A stretch of DNA of 64,000 nt from Streptomyces sp. RB17. GTDB lineage: Bacteria > Actinomycetota > Actinomycetes > Streptomycetales > Streptomycetaceae. Where the stretch lies: positions 248,001 to 312,000 of the forward strand of contig NZ_WEGL01000007.1 in the NCBI RefSeq assembly GCF_009604455.1, written 5' to 3'. Of the stretch, positions 34,085-42,789 are shown piece after piece. The first letter of the stretch is position 1; each line of letters begins with the position of its first letter. A program made the translations under genes and the position numbers. Under the pieces are notes generated by a model. That model did no database searches. It was not told where the DNA came from and saw only the letters and a program-made list of their open reading frames with translations.

Positions 34085-35869
34085 ATGGACCCACAGCACG
34101 ACAACCAGCCCGCGCCAGAGCCGGTCACGGCAGCTGAGCAGCAGTCAGCATGGCGGCAGCTACTCGGCTATGCGCACCCGTACCGCTGGGCGCTGCTGGC
34201 CGGCGCGCTCCTCGCACTCGTCACCGGCGCCACCGGTCTCGCACTGCCCCTGGTCGCTCGGGAACTCATCGACCGGCTCGCCCACCACCGGCCGATCACC
34301 ACGCCGCTGCTGGCGATGACGGGCCTGGTGCTCGCCAACGCCGGGATCGGCGGAGTGGGTTCGTACCTGCTGCGGCGCACCGCCGAGTCCGTGGTGCTCA
34401 CCGCCCGCCGAAGACTCACCTCGTACCTGCTGCGGCTGCGCATCGCCGCCGTCGACCGCAGTGAGCCCGGCGATCTGATGGCGCGGGTGACCTCCGACAC
34501 CACCCTGCTGCGTGAGGTCACCACCGACACCCTCGTCGGCCTCGGAACCGGCGGGCTCACCCTGATCGCCACGCTGGTGCTGATGGGTGTCGTCGATCCG
34601 GTGCTGCTGGCGGTCACCGTCGGCGTCATCGCCGGGGCGGGGACCGTGATCGGTGTGATGATGCCGCGGATCAACAAGGCCAGCCGGGCAGCCCAGGACT
34701 CGGTCGGGGCGATGGGCGCCGCCCTGGAGCGCGTCCTCGGCAACCTGCGCACCGTCAAGGCGTCCGGCGCCGAACACCGCGAGGAGCAGGCGGTGTACGA
34801 CGCCGCGCACGAGTCGTGGCGACAGAGCGTGCGCTCCGCCAAGTGGTCGGCCCTGGCGGGGAACATGGCCGGGCTGTCGATGCAGATCGCGTTCCTGACC
34901 GTGCTCGCGGTGGGCGGCGCCCGGGTGGCCACCGGCGCCATCGACGTCGCCACGCTGGTCGCCTTCCTGATGTACATCTTCTATCTGATGTCCCCTGTCC
35001 AGCAGGTCATCGGCGCCGTCACCCAGTACCAGACCGGCGCCGCCGCCATCGCCCGCATCCAGCAGGCCCAGGCACTGCCCGCCGAGCCGGAGGCCCGGCC
35101 CGCCCCGCTGCCGGCGCCAGGCGCCGAGCCCGCGAGCCTGCGCTTCGAGGACGTGCGTTTCCGCTACGCCGACGACCTGCCCCACGTCCACCACGGGGTG
35201 TCCTTCACCGTCCCCGCCCGCGGCATGACCGCCTTCGTCGGCCCCTCCGGCGCGGGCAAGACCACCGTCTTCTCCCTCGTCGAACGGTTCTACGACCCGA
35301 CCGGGGGCCGCATCGTCCTGGACGGCCGCGACCTCGCGCGCTGGGAGATACCCGCACTGCGGGCCGCCATCGGCTACGTCGAACAGGACGCCCCCGTCCT
35401 CTCCGGCACCCTGCGCGACAACCTCCTGCTCGGCAACCCCGACGCCGACAGCGACGACCTGCGCCGCGTACTGAAGACCACCCGCCTCGACGACCTCGTC
35501 GCCCGCCTCCCCCGCGGCCTGGACACCCTGGTCGGGCACCGCGGCACCAAGCTCTCCGGCGGTGAACGCCAGCGCGTCGCCATCGCCCGCGCCCTGCTGC
35601 GCCGCCCCCGCCTGCTCCTGCTCGACGAGGCCACCTCGCAACTGGACGCCGTCAACGAAGCGGCCCTGCGCGACACCATCGCCGACGTCGCCCGCACCAC
35701 CACGGTGCTCGTCGTCGCCCACCGGCTGTCCACCGTCACCATGGCCGACCGGATCGTGGTCATGGACGCCGGAAAGGTACGCGCCGTGGGCACCCACCGT
35801 GAACTCGTCACCGCCGACCCTCTGTACGCCGAACTGGCCGCCACCCAGTTCCTCGCCACCACCGACTGA
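34085..35869 (+). CDS. ABC exporter, fused permease and ATPase
   Basis: The 594-aa half-transporter has six membrane helices in residues 30-320 and an ABC ATPase domain. The ATPase shows Walker A GPSGAGKT (about 386), signature LSGGERQR (about 490) and Walker B LLLLDEAT (about 511), followed by a switch His in VVAHRLS. The architecture is that of MsbA/MDR-like exporters working as a homodimer. It starts at ATG 34085 and ends 90 bases before the organomercurial lyase-like gene, whose own promoter lies between. The substrate is unknown. Confidence 0.92.
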   Translation: MDPQHDNQPAPEPVTAAEQQSAWRQLLGYAHPYRWALLAGALLALVTGATGLALPLVARELIDRLAHHRPITTPLLAMTGLVLANAGIGGVGSYLLRRTAESVVLTARRRLTSYLLRLRIAAVDRSEPGDLMARVTSDTTLLREVTTDTLVGLGTGGLTLIATLVLMGVVDPVLLAVTVGVIAGAGTVIGVMMPRINKASRAAQDSVGAMGAALERVLGNLRTVKASGAEHREEQAVYDAAHESWRQSVRSAKWSALAGNMAGLSMQIAFLTVLAVGGARVATGAIDVATLVAFLMYIFYLMSPVQQVIGAVTQYQTGAAAIARIQQAQALPAEPEARPAPLPAPGAEPASLRFEDVRFRYADDLPHVHHGVSFTVPARGMTAFVGPSGAGKTTVFSLVERFYDPTGGRIVLDGRDLARWEIPALRAAIGYVEQDAPVLSGTLRDNLLLGNPDADSDDLRRVLKTTRLDDLVARLPRGLDTLVGHRGTKLSGGERQRVAIARALLRRPRLLLLDEATSQLDAVNEAALRDTIADVARTTTVLVVAHRLSTVTMADRIVVMDAGKVRAVGTHRELVTADPLYAELAATQFLATTD

Positions 35870-35892
35870 CCACACCGGTGACCGCTTACGCC

Positions 35893-35924
35893 TTGACCTT
35901 CCAGTGCGCTGGAAGGTCTACCGT
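35893..35924 (+). promoter_or_regulatory. MerR-type promoter/operator upstream of merB-like gene
   Basis: A TTGACC -35 element (35893-35898) and TACCGT -10 (35919-35924) are separated by 20 bases, the overlong spacer used by MerR-family activators. Across the spacer lies the 9-bp dyad ACCTTCCAG/CTGGAAGGT with a 4-base centre. No merR gene is adjacent, so regulation would be in trans. Confidence 0.7.
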
Positions 35925-35959
35925 CGGTCGCATCAGCAGTGACCTGGGAGGAGGCCACT

Positions 35960-36922
35960 ATGCGCATCACGGTTCTGGCGGTCCCCGACTGCCCCCACGC
36001 GCCCCTCGCACGGGAACGGATCGACCAAGCGCTCGGCGGGCGAGCCGCAGACGTCGAGGTGGTCGAGGTCGCGGACGAGACGCAGGCCGTACGGCTCGGC
36101 ATGACCGGCTCTCCCACCATCCTCATCGACGGCACCGACCGCTTCGCCCTGCCGGCCGTGACCGCCTCCGTCTCCTGCCGCCTGTACCGGGGACCCGACG
36201 GCCGGACGGAGGGAGCGCCCAGCGTGGCCGACCTCCAGCAGGCCCTGGCGGTCGCGGAAGCCGGCGGAGACTGCGACTGCCCGCCCCTGGACGCGGCAGG
36301 TCGCGACGGTCGTGACCGCCTCGCTCCCATCAGCGGAGGACTGCGGGCAGTGCAACAGGCCATCCTGCGGTCCTTCGCAGGCAACGGCCGCGCACCCGAA
36401 GCCGCCGACCTGGAGCAGGCGGCACAAGCCTTCAGCCGCGACCGCCACGAGGTCCTGGCCGAGTTGGCCGCCGAGGACTTCGTCACCCTCGACCGCCAAG
36501 GACGCATCCAGGCCGCGTATCCCTTCTCCGCCACGCCCACCGCCCACCGCGTCCGCCTCGCCGACGGCACCGAGCTGTGGGCGATGTGCGCGATCGACGC
36601 GCTCGGCATCCCGGACATGCTAGGCACCGACGCCGTGATCATCTCCTCCGACCCGGTCACCGGCGAGACCATCACCATCACTTCCACCAGCGGGCAGATG
36701 ACCTGGCAGCCCCACAGCGCCGTGGTCTACGTCGGCCAACAGGCGTGCACCGGACCCGCCGCACTCGTCACCTGCGGAGCCCTGAACTTCTTCACCGGTC
36801 GAGAAACCGCCCGAAGCTGGGCCGAGCAGCACCCCGACTACACCGGCAAGGTCATCGATCAGGCCCACGCCGAAGCCCTCGGGCGGTCCATCTTCGGCTC
36901 GCTCCTGGCGGGAGGCGAATGA
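35960..36922 (+). CDS. merB: Alkylmercury (organomercurial) lyase-like protein with thioredoxin-like N-terminus
   Basis: ATG 35960 follows GGGAGGAGG. Residues 1-95 look like a thioredoxin-fold domain (ITVLAVPDCPH, TGSPTILIDG). Residues 120-310 are MerB-like: catalytic AMCAIDAL (Cys210, Asp213) and TCGALNFFTGRETA (Cys272), spaced as Cys96, Asp99 and Cys159 in the classical enzyme. MerB cleaves the carbon-mercury bond and releases Hg(II). No merA or merR is adjacent, although the promoter is of MerR type. It overlaps the DUF5990 gene by a few bases. Confidence 0.82.
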   Translation: MRITVLAVPDCPHAPLARERIDQALGGRAADVEVVEVADETQAVRLGMTGSPTILIDGTDRFALPAVTASVSCRLYRGPDGRTEGAPSVADLQQALAVAEAGGDCDCPPLDAAGRDGRDRLAPISGGLRAVQQAILRSFAGNGRAPEAADLEQAAQAFSRDRHEVLAELAAEDFVTLDRQGRIQAAYPFSATPTAHRVRLADGTELWAMCAIDALGIPDMLGTDAVIISSDPVTGETITITSTSGQMTWQPHSAVVYVGQQACTGPAALVTCGALNFFTGRETARSWAEQHPDYTGKVIDQAHAEALGRSIFGSLLAGGE

Positions 36923-37434
36923 TGGCGGTCATGCGCATCCGCATCGACGCCGTCGACCTGCCCGGCCGCACCTGCCCACCCGGCGTGGTCACCGGCAACG
37001 ACCACAGCCCGACCTACCGCAACATCCATGTCGCTGTACAACGCCGGGACCGCCCGACCGAACTCCTCGACCCTCACCCCGGGGACGCCACCTCGGCGAC
37101 CTGGACCCTGGAGTGCACCACGACGGCCTCACCGAACGGCATTGACATCAAAGGCCCTTATGTACAGGGCCGTCCCGGAGACCGGTTCATCTACCTGTCG
37201 TGGGGCACGGTCGACGACTCCGGTGCCTTCACGATGTTCCGCCGCGCCAAACTCCTCCTCGGCGCCGTCCCTGCGGAGGTGCTCGACGCAGCCGCCGGCA
37301 CCGGGCTGCTCGTAGGGCACCTCGGCCTGACCGACGCGCGCGGCGGGGCCCTGTGCGCACGGGTCGTACCGCCGCGCATCACCTGGACCGCCGGGCAACG
37401 GCCCGATCCGGCGGAACGGATTCAGCACACATGA
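36919..37434 (+). CDS. DUF5990 family protein
   Basis: The 171-aa protein (ATG 36919, overlapping the merB-like stop) has the conserved YRNIHVAVQRR, SATWTLECTTT and RFIYLSWGTVDDSGAFTMFRRAKL segments I associate with DUF5990, a beta-rich Streptomyces family of unknown function. The last six residues (ERIQHT) are identical to the end of the SpoIIE-type protein because the 32-bp repeat covers both gene ends. ATG 36922 and 36931 are alternative starts. Confidence 0.75.
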   Translation: MMAVMRIRIDAVDLPGRTCPPGVVTGNDHSPTYRNIHVAVQRRDRPTELLDPHPGDATSATWTLECTTTASPNGIDIKGPYVQGRPGDRFIYLSWGTVDDSGAFTMFRRAKLLLGAVPAEVLDAAAGTGLLVGHLGLTDARGGALCARVVPPRITWTAGQRPDPAERIQHT

Positions 37435-37443
37435 GGCCGGGAA
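37412..37443 (+). repeat. 32-bp direct repeat, copy 2
   Basis: Covers the end of the DUF5990 gene and lies immediately left of the tRNA 3' remnant. It matches 33612-33643 at 30 of 32 positions. Confidence 0.75.
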
Positions 37444-37449
37444 GCGCCG

Positions 37450-37483
37450 GCGGGTGTCGCAGGTTCGAATCCTGCCGGGGGCG
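37450..37483 (+). pseudogene. tRNA 3'-end remnant, resembles tRNA-Arg(CCU); candidate att site
   Basis: The segment reads GGCGG (anticodon stem 3' strand), GTGTC (variable loop), a perfect T-arm GCAGG-TTCGAAT-CCTGC and the acceptor strand CGGGGGC with discriminator G. The 5' half of the tRNA (acceptor GCCCCCG, D-arm, anticodon) is absent upstream. A strong terminator follows. Actinobacterial integrative elements recombine into tRNA 3' halves, leaving such copies. Identity with tRNA-Arg(CCU) is from memory. Confidence 0.65.
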
Positions 37484-37490
37484 CGGAGAG

Positions 37491-37531
37491 AAGGGCCGGC
37501 TCAGGAGGGTTTTCCTCCCGGGCCGGCCCTT
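37491..37531 (+). terminator. Terminator of the former tRNA gene
   Basis: AAGGGCCGGC (37491-37500) pairs with 37522-37531, enclosing an inner GGAGG/CCTCC hairpin with a TTTT loop. Position right after the tRNA end marks it as the native tRNA terminator. Confidence 0.75.
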
Positions 37532-37743
37532 CGGCGTTTCAGGGGTCGTGCCACGGACGTGCCGCTACGGGCCCGCAGGGTCCTTCTCGGAGCGGGCGGA
37601 AGCCGCTCCCCCACCGCCCCGGATCAAGGGCGGCGAGAATCGCGCCAGCTTCATGAAAGGCCCCCCACATAACCTTCACGATCAAGGGGCGCAACCCAGC
37701 ACGGGAAGGGTCGGGACACGACAGCCGAAGCCGGATGGTCGCG

Positions 37744-37788
37744 CAGGAGCCCTCTGTCCGCGGACTTCTCGCGGGCGGAGGGCTCCTG
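37744..37788 (-). terminator. Terminator downstream of amidase gene
   Basis: CAGGAGCCCTC (37744-37754) pairs perfectly with 37778-37788. It lies 19 bases beyond the amidase stop. Confidence 0.7.
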
Positions 37789-37806
37789 TGAGGTGCGGCC
37801 GGCGGT

Positions 37807-40299
37807 TCAGCCGATGGTTGCGATGCCGTCGGTGGTGATGGTCGGGCGCCCTGAGGTGCCGACCACGACGATCTTCAGGGTGTGCTTGGCGGAGCTGGAC
37901 CAGGTCTTGGTCCAGATCGCCTGGCGGTAGAGGGTGGTGGAGGACTTCAGGTCCACCGTGCTGACCTTGGTGCCGTCGACGTAGATGTACGCCTGGCCCG
38001 AGGTCGAGGCCCGCGAGACGATCCAGGCCACCGAGCGTCCGGTGAACGTCCAGCTGATCGAGGCCCCGGCGGAGGAGGAGCTGTAGGAGTAGCCGCCCAG
38101 GTAGCTGGTGCTGCTCCGGTGTGTCCAGGTGCCGGTCCGGGTGGTGGAGGTCTCCTGGATGATGTTCGGCGTCCGGTAGACGGAGGCGCCCGCGGCGGTC
38201 CCGGCCACGTCGTACGCCTTGAGGGCGAACAGGTCCGAGGTGCCGGGCTTGGCGGTGGTGTTCCAGGAGGTCACCGTCGGGCCGAAGGTGGCCGAGGACG
38301 GCGAGGTCGCCATGACCTTGGCGAGCGCCGCGTTGTCGGCGGCCTTCCAGGTCACCGTGACCGGCACCGCGGTGGAACTCACCGTGCCGGTGCGCACCTT
38401 CACGCCGGGAGCGGTCGGGAAGGTGGGCGCGGTGGTGTCACCCACCAGGGTGACCGAGCCGGACAGCGTGGTGGAGCCGCGGACGTGGGTGGCGCGCACC
38501 TGGACGGTGTGGCTGCCGGACGCGACCGAGATCGAGGCGGAGCGGGCGGAGCCGGAGGTGTGCGCCACGGCCTTGCCGTCGACCAGGACGTCGAAGCCGG
38601 AGATCACCGCGGACGGTGTGGCGGTCGTCCAGCTCACCGTGGCCGCGCCCTTGCTGTAGTAGCTCGTCCCGGACTTGGCCGCCCCGCCGGACATCCCGGT
38701 GACGGAGACCGTGCCGACCGGGCCGGCCGCGTAGGAGCGGATCGTGCTCAGGGCGTTGTAGAGCTGGTTGCCGGGGCAGTCGGTGGCGTAGCCGTTGCGG
38801 TGCCCGGAGACGGCGTTGAAGTTGTAGCTCTTGCCCAGGGTGAAGCCGTAGCTGTCGGACGCGCCCTCGGGCAGCGACGCGGTACCCGTGCCCGGGTTCA
38901 CGCCGGTCATGCCGAACTTCCAGGCCGCGATGCGGGCGATGGAGGCCAGCATCGCCTGGCTCGGTGTGGCCCCGGGGAAGGTGCTGGCGGTGGAGTCGCC
39001 GCCGCTGAGGTCGGTGTACGTGCCGATGGCGGCCACGCCCATGCTGTTGGTGTTGAACCCGTAGGTCTGGGCGCCCACGACCGGCAGCGCCATCCCGCCG
39101 AAGCGGCCCTCGAAGATGGTGCCGCACTTGTCGACGAGGAAGTTGTAACCGAGGTCGCGCCAGCCCTGGTTGAGGTGCTCGGCGTAGATGCCGCGCACGA
39201 TCGCCGGGGAGTCGGCACAGGAGTAGTTGTTGGTGGTGTCCGTGTGGTGGACGAACATCACCTTCACGGCCGAGCCGTACGTCGGGTAACCCGATTCCCG
39301 CGCGCACTCGTCCGCACCCCAGCCGGCCCGGGTGACCACGGTGGGCGGCGCCACCGTGGAGGTGGTCGCGGCGGGCATCGGGTCCGGCGGGGTCGGCGAG
39401 GACGAGGGTGAGGGGCCGGCCGAGGAGGCCGGGCAGGACGGGTACGCCTGGTCCATGGTCGGCAGCTGGCTGGGCCAGGACGTCGGGGACGCGCTCGGCG
39501 AGGTGGAGGCGGAGGTCCCGGTCGACGGCGTGCCGGACGCCGGGGCCGTGGCCGTGGCCGTGGGGCTGACGGTGGCCGTCGGGGAGTCCGTGGCCGTGGG
39601 CGAGACGGAGTCCGTCGCGGTCGGGGTGACCGAAGCGTCGCCGCCCGCTGTGGCCGTCGCGGTGTCGGTCGGGGCCACACTGTCCGTCGGCGTCACGGTG
39701 TCGGTGGCCGTCGCGTCCATGGCGTAGGCCGCCAGGCCCATGCCGGAGTTCGCCGTCCCGCCGGTGGCGGGCTTGCCCGGGTCGACCAGGTCCACCCGCA
39801 GCCCGCCGGGCAGCGCGGTCGTCTTGCCCGCGCCGGTCGCGCGGACCTGGATCCCGTTCGACGGCCCCGACCACATGGGTGACATCCCGCCGCGTACACC
39901 GGGACGGTTCAGCTCGGCGGCGTCGGGGATGTCGTCCGGCTGCTGCATCTTCAGCCACGGTGTCCAGTGGCCGTCGGCGGCGGAACGGGTCCGCACCTCC
40001 ACCGTGCCGCGCAGCTTGGCGTGCGCGCCGTTCCAGGTGACACCGACCATGCTGAACGGAGCCGTGGACCGGGCCCCCAGCGTCTTGAGCGACGCGCCGG
40101 CCCCGGTCAGGGACAGCGAGTGGACATGCGTCTTGATCGGTCCCTGCGCGGCCGACGCCCCATGGCCCGGCGACCCGGCGATGGCGACGGTCGCCACGGC
40201 CACGCCGCCACCGGCGACGACCGCCCCCAGCGCCAGCCACGTGCGCTTCTTCAGACCGGCTCGACGGCGACCGCGCCGAACCCTGTGTTCAGTTCTCAT
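37807..40299 (-). CDS. Secreted PGRP-type N-acetylmuramoyl-L-alanine amidase
   Basis: The 830-aa protein starts with a basic region and a hydrophobic signal/anchor (WLALGAVVAGGGVAVATVAI, about 20-41). A Ser/Thr/Ala/Pro-rich linker covers about 195-315. The PGRP/Amidase_2 domain (about 325-510) has VVTRAGWGADE, the zinc His in FVHHTDT and SGHRNGYATDCPG. The C-terminal 300 residues form Ig-like and beta-sandwich modules (GSHTVQVRATH, SISWTFTGRSVAWIV). It cleaves the amide bond between muramic acid and L-Ala in the cell wall. A terminator follows. Confidence 0.9.
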   Translation of the reverse strand: MRTEHRVRRGRRRAGLKKRTWLALGAVVAGGGVAVATVAIAGSPGHGASAAQGPIKTHVHSLSLTGAGASLKTLGARSTAPFSMVGVTWNGAHAKLRGTVEVRTRSAADGHWTPWLKMQQPDDIPDAAELNRPGVRGGMSPMWSGPSNGIQVRATGAGKTTALPGGLRVDLVDPGKPATGGTANSGMGLAAYAMDATATDTVTPTDSVAPTDTATATAGGDASVTPTATDSVSPTATDSPTATVSPTATATAPASGTPSTGTSASTSPSASPTSWPSQLPTMDQAYPSCPASSAGPSPSSSPTPPDPMPAATTSTVAPPTVVTRAGWGADECARESGYPTYGSAVKVMFVHHTDTTNNYSCADSPAIVRGIYAEHLNQGWRDLGYNFLVDKCGTIFEGRFGGMALPVVGAQTYGFNTNSMGVAAIGTYTDLSGGDSTASTFPGATPSQAMLASIARIAAWKFGMTGVNPGTGTASLPEGASDSYGFTLGKSYNFNAVSGHRNGYATDCPGNQLYNALSTIRSYAAGPVGTVSVTGMSGGAAKSGTSYYSKGAATVSWTTATPSAVISGFDVLVDGKAVAHTSGSARSASISVASGSHTVQVRATHVRGSTTLSGSVTLVGDTTAPTFPTAPGVKVRTGTVSSTAVPVTVTWKAADNAALAKVMATSPSSATFGPTVTSWNTTAKPGTSDLFALKAYDVAGTAAGASVYRTPNIIQETSTTRTGTWTHRSSTSYLGGYSYSSSSAGASISWTFTGRSVAWIVSRASTSGQAYIYVDGTKVSTVDLKSSTTLYRQAIWTKTWSSSAKHTLKIVVVGTSGRPTITTDGIATIG

Positions 40300-40332
40300 G
40301 CCCCACCCTGAAGCCCCGTTGGAGTTCTCAGC

Positions 40333-40659
40333 TCAACCATTGGAGGGCACAGCTGTCACAGGAGTGCCCAGGAATATCAGCGCACCCGAACAACAAAGCG
40401 TCACCATGGGGTCGGCCCTCGGTACGGAGGCGTCCGCGTCATGGCCCGCCTGAGTGGCATGAGCGGGATCGACGGCACGGCGACGGCGGCTCTCGGGGTC
40501 GTCGTCATGCAGGACGCCGCGGCGGCGCTGGACCTGGTGGCGGACGGAGGGGACTCGGTTGTCGAGGTCGACGTCCGACCAGCGGCGGCCGACGATCTCT
40601 CCCCTGCGGAGGCCCATGGCGGTGGCGAGCATCCCGCGCCCTGAGCGGCATTTCGTCAA
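40333..40659 (-). pseudogene. Tyrosine recombinase/integrase relic
   Basis: The segment MLATAMGLRRGEIVGRRWSDVDLDNR, then SVRHQVQRR, matches the catalytic-domain core (first Arg of the R-H-R-Y set) of phage-type integrases. The following region degenerates into RRRRAVDPAHATQAGHDADA, suggesting frameshifts, and the H-R-Y part is missing. It lies 2.9 kb right of the tRNA remnant and is probably the remains of an integrated element. Confidence 0.6.
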
Positions 40660-40769
40660 GACGGCATACGGCGCACCGGCAGCGCAGCTGGGGTGAACTC
40701 CAACTCGGGCAGGGAACCGGGCTGTTGAGCCGCCTCGCCGGACGCCGCCGCTCGCACGTGCGGTGGTCG

Positions 40770-41066
40770 TCAGCCGGCCGCCTTGGCGATGATGCGCTCC
40801 ATCTCCTCTCTGCCGAAGGCCCGCAGAGTCGTGGAACGGACGTTGCCCACCCCGTCGAGCTGCAGCAGTGCCGCCGTGGCTGTCTCGTCGTCGGGTGCCT
40901 CGACGATGGCCACGAGGTCGTACGGACCGACGGTCCAGTAGATGGTCAGGAGCTTCGCCCCGAGCTTCTGCACCGCTGAACCGAAGGCCTCGGCGCGCCT
41001 CGCGGTGTCCTTGTAGTTCCGGATCCCTTGATCAGTCCAGCTCAGCAACGCGACGTACGTCGGCAT
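40770..41066 (-). CDS. GYD domain protein
   Basis: The 98-aa protein from ATG 41066 matches the GYD family: MPTYVALLSWTDQGIRNYKD, then LLTIYWTVGPYDLVAIVEAPD and a C-terminal REEMERII. The domain folds as a ferredoxin-like dimeric barrel of unknown function, often in stress contexts. It stands alone between the integrase relic and the secreted-protein pair. Confidence 0.85.
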   Translation of the reverse strand: MPTYVALLSWTDQGIRNYKDTARRAEAFGSAVQKLGAKLLTIYWTVGPYDLVAIVEAPDDETATAALLQLDGVGNVRSTTLRAFGREEMERIIAKAAG

Positions 41067-41233
41067 GATCTTCCACCTCCACCAGGGGGACACATCGCGA
41101 GGTCAAGCCTGGGCACCTGGGCCGGAACCCGCGCGAGATGCGCACCCGAACGAGCCGGACGGGGCCTTTGCCGATGCCCTACGGCTGCTGGCACGTACCG
41201 CCCTGAAGGACTGACACCTGGTTGGCCTCACAG

Positions 41234-41334
41234 CGTCACACCTTGGGCACGCCCGGAATGCCGGTTATGTGAGCTGTCGGTACGTTCATCGCAGGTCGGT
41301 CGTCCGGCCGACGCACACAAGGTAGAGAGAAGTG
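41234..41334 (+). promoter_or_regulatory. Duplicated upstream region, copy 1
   Basis: This region is closely similar over 101 bases to 43066-43166. Both precede paralogous secreted-protein genes at the same distance. GGAAT (41255-41259) and GTCGGTACGTTCATC are shared; GGAAT could be an ECF-type -35 element, but I cannot assign the sigma factor. Confidence 0.55.
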
Positions 41335-41337
41335 CCC

Positions 41338-42057
41338 ATGCCCTCGCGTACATTCGCTGCGGTCGGTGCTGGAATAGGCGCGACCGTCCTTGCGGCCGCC
41401 GGCATCACCTATGCCCCGACCGCCGAATCCACCCCCGCTTCCCCGTCCGTCCACCAGGCGGCCCAGCCGCTGCACCACCCCGCCCAACCGGCCCACCACG
41501 CCGTCCAGCCTGCGCAACCCGCAGCATCCCCGGCTCCTACCGCTTCTGCCACGGCTCCTTCGGGCGCCAAGAGCGGGGGCGGAGGTGGAGGCGGAGGCGG
41601 AAACGGGGGCCGCGACGGCGGTGGTCGCAATGACGACGGTGGACGCGACGGAGGCGGCGGACGCGACGGCGGCGGACGCGACGGCGGCGGCGGGCGCGAC
41701 GGGGGCGGACGCGACGGCGGCGGTGGACGCGGTCACGGCCACAGGGGGTTCGGAAGGATCTTCTTCAACGAACGTTCGTTCCCCGGCTTCGTCGAGGGGT
41801 GCATCACCGCGGTCAGCGGACCGGGCGCGCACAGCTTCAATGTCCTCAACGAAAGCTGGAGGACCGTCGAGGTCTTCCGGGGCTTCAACTGCGACGGTGG
41901 CCCTCCGATCGCCACCGTGGGACCCCGCAGCGAGACCTTCGGCGTGGTGCCCCATGACCACGACGGCGAATTCGGTTTCGACGGCCATGGCGCGTTCGGT
42001 CGCCACGGCGTCGTGGGCAGCTTCCGGGTGGTCTGCGACCACGACGGGTGGTGGTGA
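41338..42057 (+). CDS. Secreted protein with Gly-rich repeat linker, paralogue A
   Basis: The 239-aa product starts at ATG 41338 (GTG 41332 possible). Residues 1-30 form a signal peptide (SRTFAAVGAGIGATVLAAAGITYA). A Pro/Ala/His-rich stretch and about 55 residues of GGRDGGG repeats follow. The C-terminal 110 residues form a conserved domain (RIFFNERSFPG, EGCITAVSG, VEVFRGFNCDGG, GSFRVVCDHD) with three cysteines. The same domain recurs in the gene at 43169. I do not recognise the family; an extracellular or wall-associated role is inferred from the signal peptide. Confidence 0.75.
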   Translation: MPSRTFAAVGAGIGATVLAAAGITYAPTAESTPASPSVHQAAQPLHHPAQPAHHAVQPAQPAASPAPTASATAPSGAKSGGGGGGGGGNGGRDGGGRNDDGGRDGGGGRDGGGRDGGGGRDGGGRDGGGGRGHGHRGFGRIFFNERSFPGFVEGCITAVSGPGAHSFNVLNESWRTVEVFRGFNCDGGPPIATVGPRSETFGVVPHDHDGEFGFDGHGAFGRHGVVGSFRVVCDHDGWW

Positions 42058-42096
42058 CAGCACCGCCCGACGCACGTCGACGCACATCGACGCACG

Positions 42097-42130
42097 AAAG
42101 TCCCCGAACCGGCAGCGGTCCGGGGACTTT
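42097..42130 (+). terminator. Terminator after secreted paralogue A
   Basis: AAAGTCCCCG (42097-42106) pairs perfectly with CGGGGACTTT (42121-42130), 40 bases after the stop; CCG/CGG extends the inner stem. Confidence 0.8.
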
Positions 42131-42390
42131 CCCCATGCGCGTCGGCGTCCAGGGAATGCGGCTGCACGCGAATCACGCCCCTCCGTTCAGTCCGGAAAAG
42201 TGCCCCGGCGCGTGAACATGTGGGTAAGTGCCGCCATAGGAACCCATATTCGGGGCGTCGCAGACGGCGGTGTAACGCCGTAGCGCCTGCGAAACGCAGA
42301 AGCAGGAAGGAGTGGGGTGCCGACCCGGCTGAATTGCGGCGCCCCGGCGCGAGTGCGCCGACACGGCACTACGTCAGATCGGATTTCCCT

Positions 42391-42744
42391 GTGAGTAACA
42401 TCGACCCGGTTCACGGATACCAGGCATACAGCGAGCCCCCGGGCCCGGACCGCCCCGTGCGCCGTCGGGCCACCACGCGGCGTACGGCCCTCACCATCTG
42501 CACGATCGCCGACGTCGCAGCAGGTCTGCTGGGTCTGTGGATCCTGCTCTTCCTGCTCGACGCGAACCGCTCGAACGTGTTCGTCGAATTCGTGCGGGGG
42601 ACGGCGAACTGGCTGTCCTGGTGGTCACAGGACATTTTCACGATGGACACAGAGGGTCTACGCGTCATCCTTAATTACGGGCTCCCTGCCGTCATCTATT
42701 TGCTGATCGGCCACGGGATCGCCGCCCGGCTCAACCGAGCCTGA
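42391..42744 (+). CDS. Small integral membrane protein
   Basis: The 117-aa product from GTG 42391 has a Pro-rich cytoplasmic start (VHGYQAYSEPPGPDRPVRRR) and two to three hydrophobic segments (TICTIADVAAGLLGLWILLF; LNYGLPAVIYLLIGHGIAA) around an SWWSQDIFTMDT loop. I know no function for this Streptomyces-type protein. The ribosome-binding site is weak. Confidence 0.6.
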   Translation: MSNIDPVHGYQAYSEPPGPDRPVRRRATTRRTALTICTIADVAAGLLGLWILLFLLDANRSNVFVEFVRGTANWLSWWSQDIFTMDTEGLRVILNYGLPAVIYLLIGHGIAARLNRA

Positions 42745-42789
42745 CAGCGAACCCGTCTCTTTGTCGATCACCATGAAACCGGGCCAGCC

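Noticed and set aside
34160..35875. Minus-strand frame of about 571 codons opposite the ABC exporter
   Set aside because: The plus strand has Walker A, signature and Walker B motifs; the antisense frame is low complexity.
37380..37484. Complete tRNA gene
   Set aside because: Only the variable loop, T-arm and acceptor 3' strand are present; no D-arm, anticodon loop or matching 5' acceptor strand lies upstream.
41600..41745. GGRDGGG-coding DNA repeats considered as a CRISPR-like array
   Set aside because: Repeats are short, in frame and lack unique spacers; they encode a Gly-rich linker of a secreted protein.
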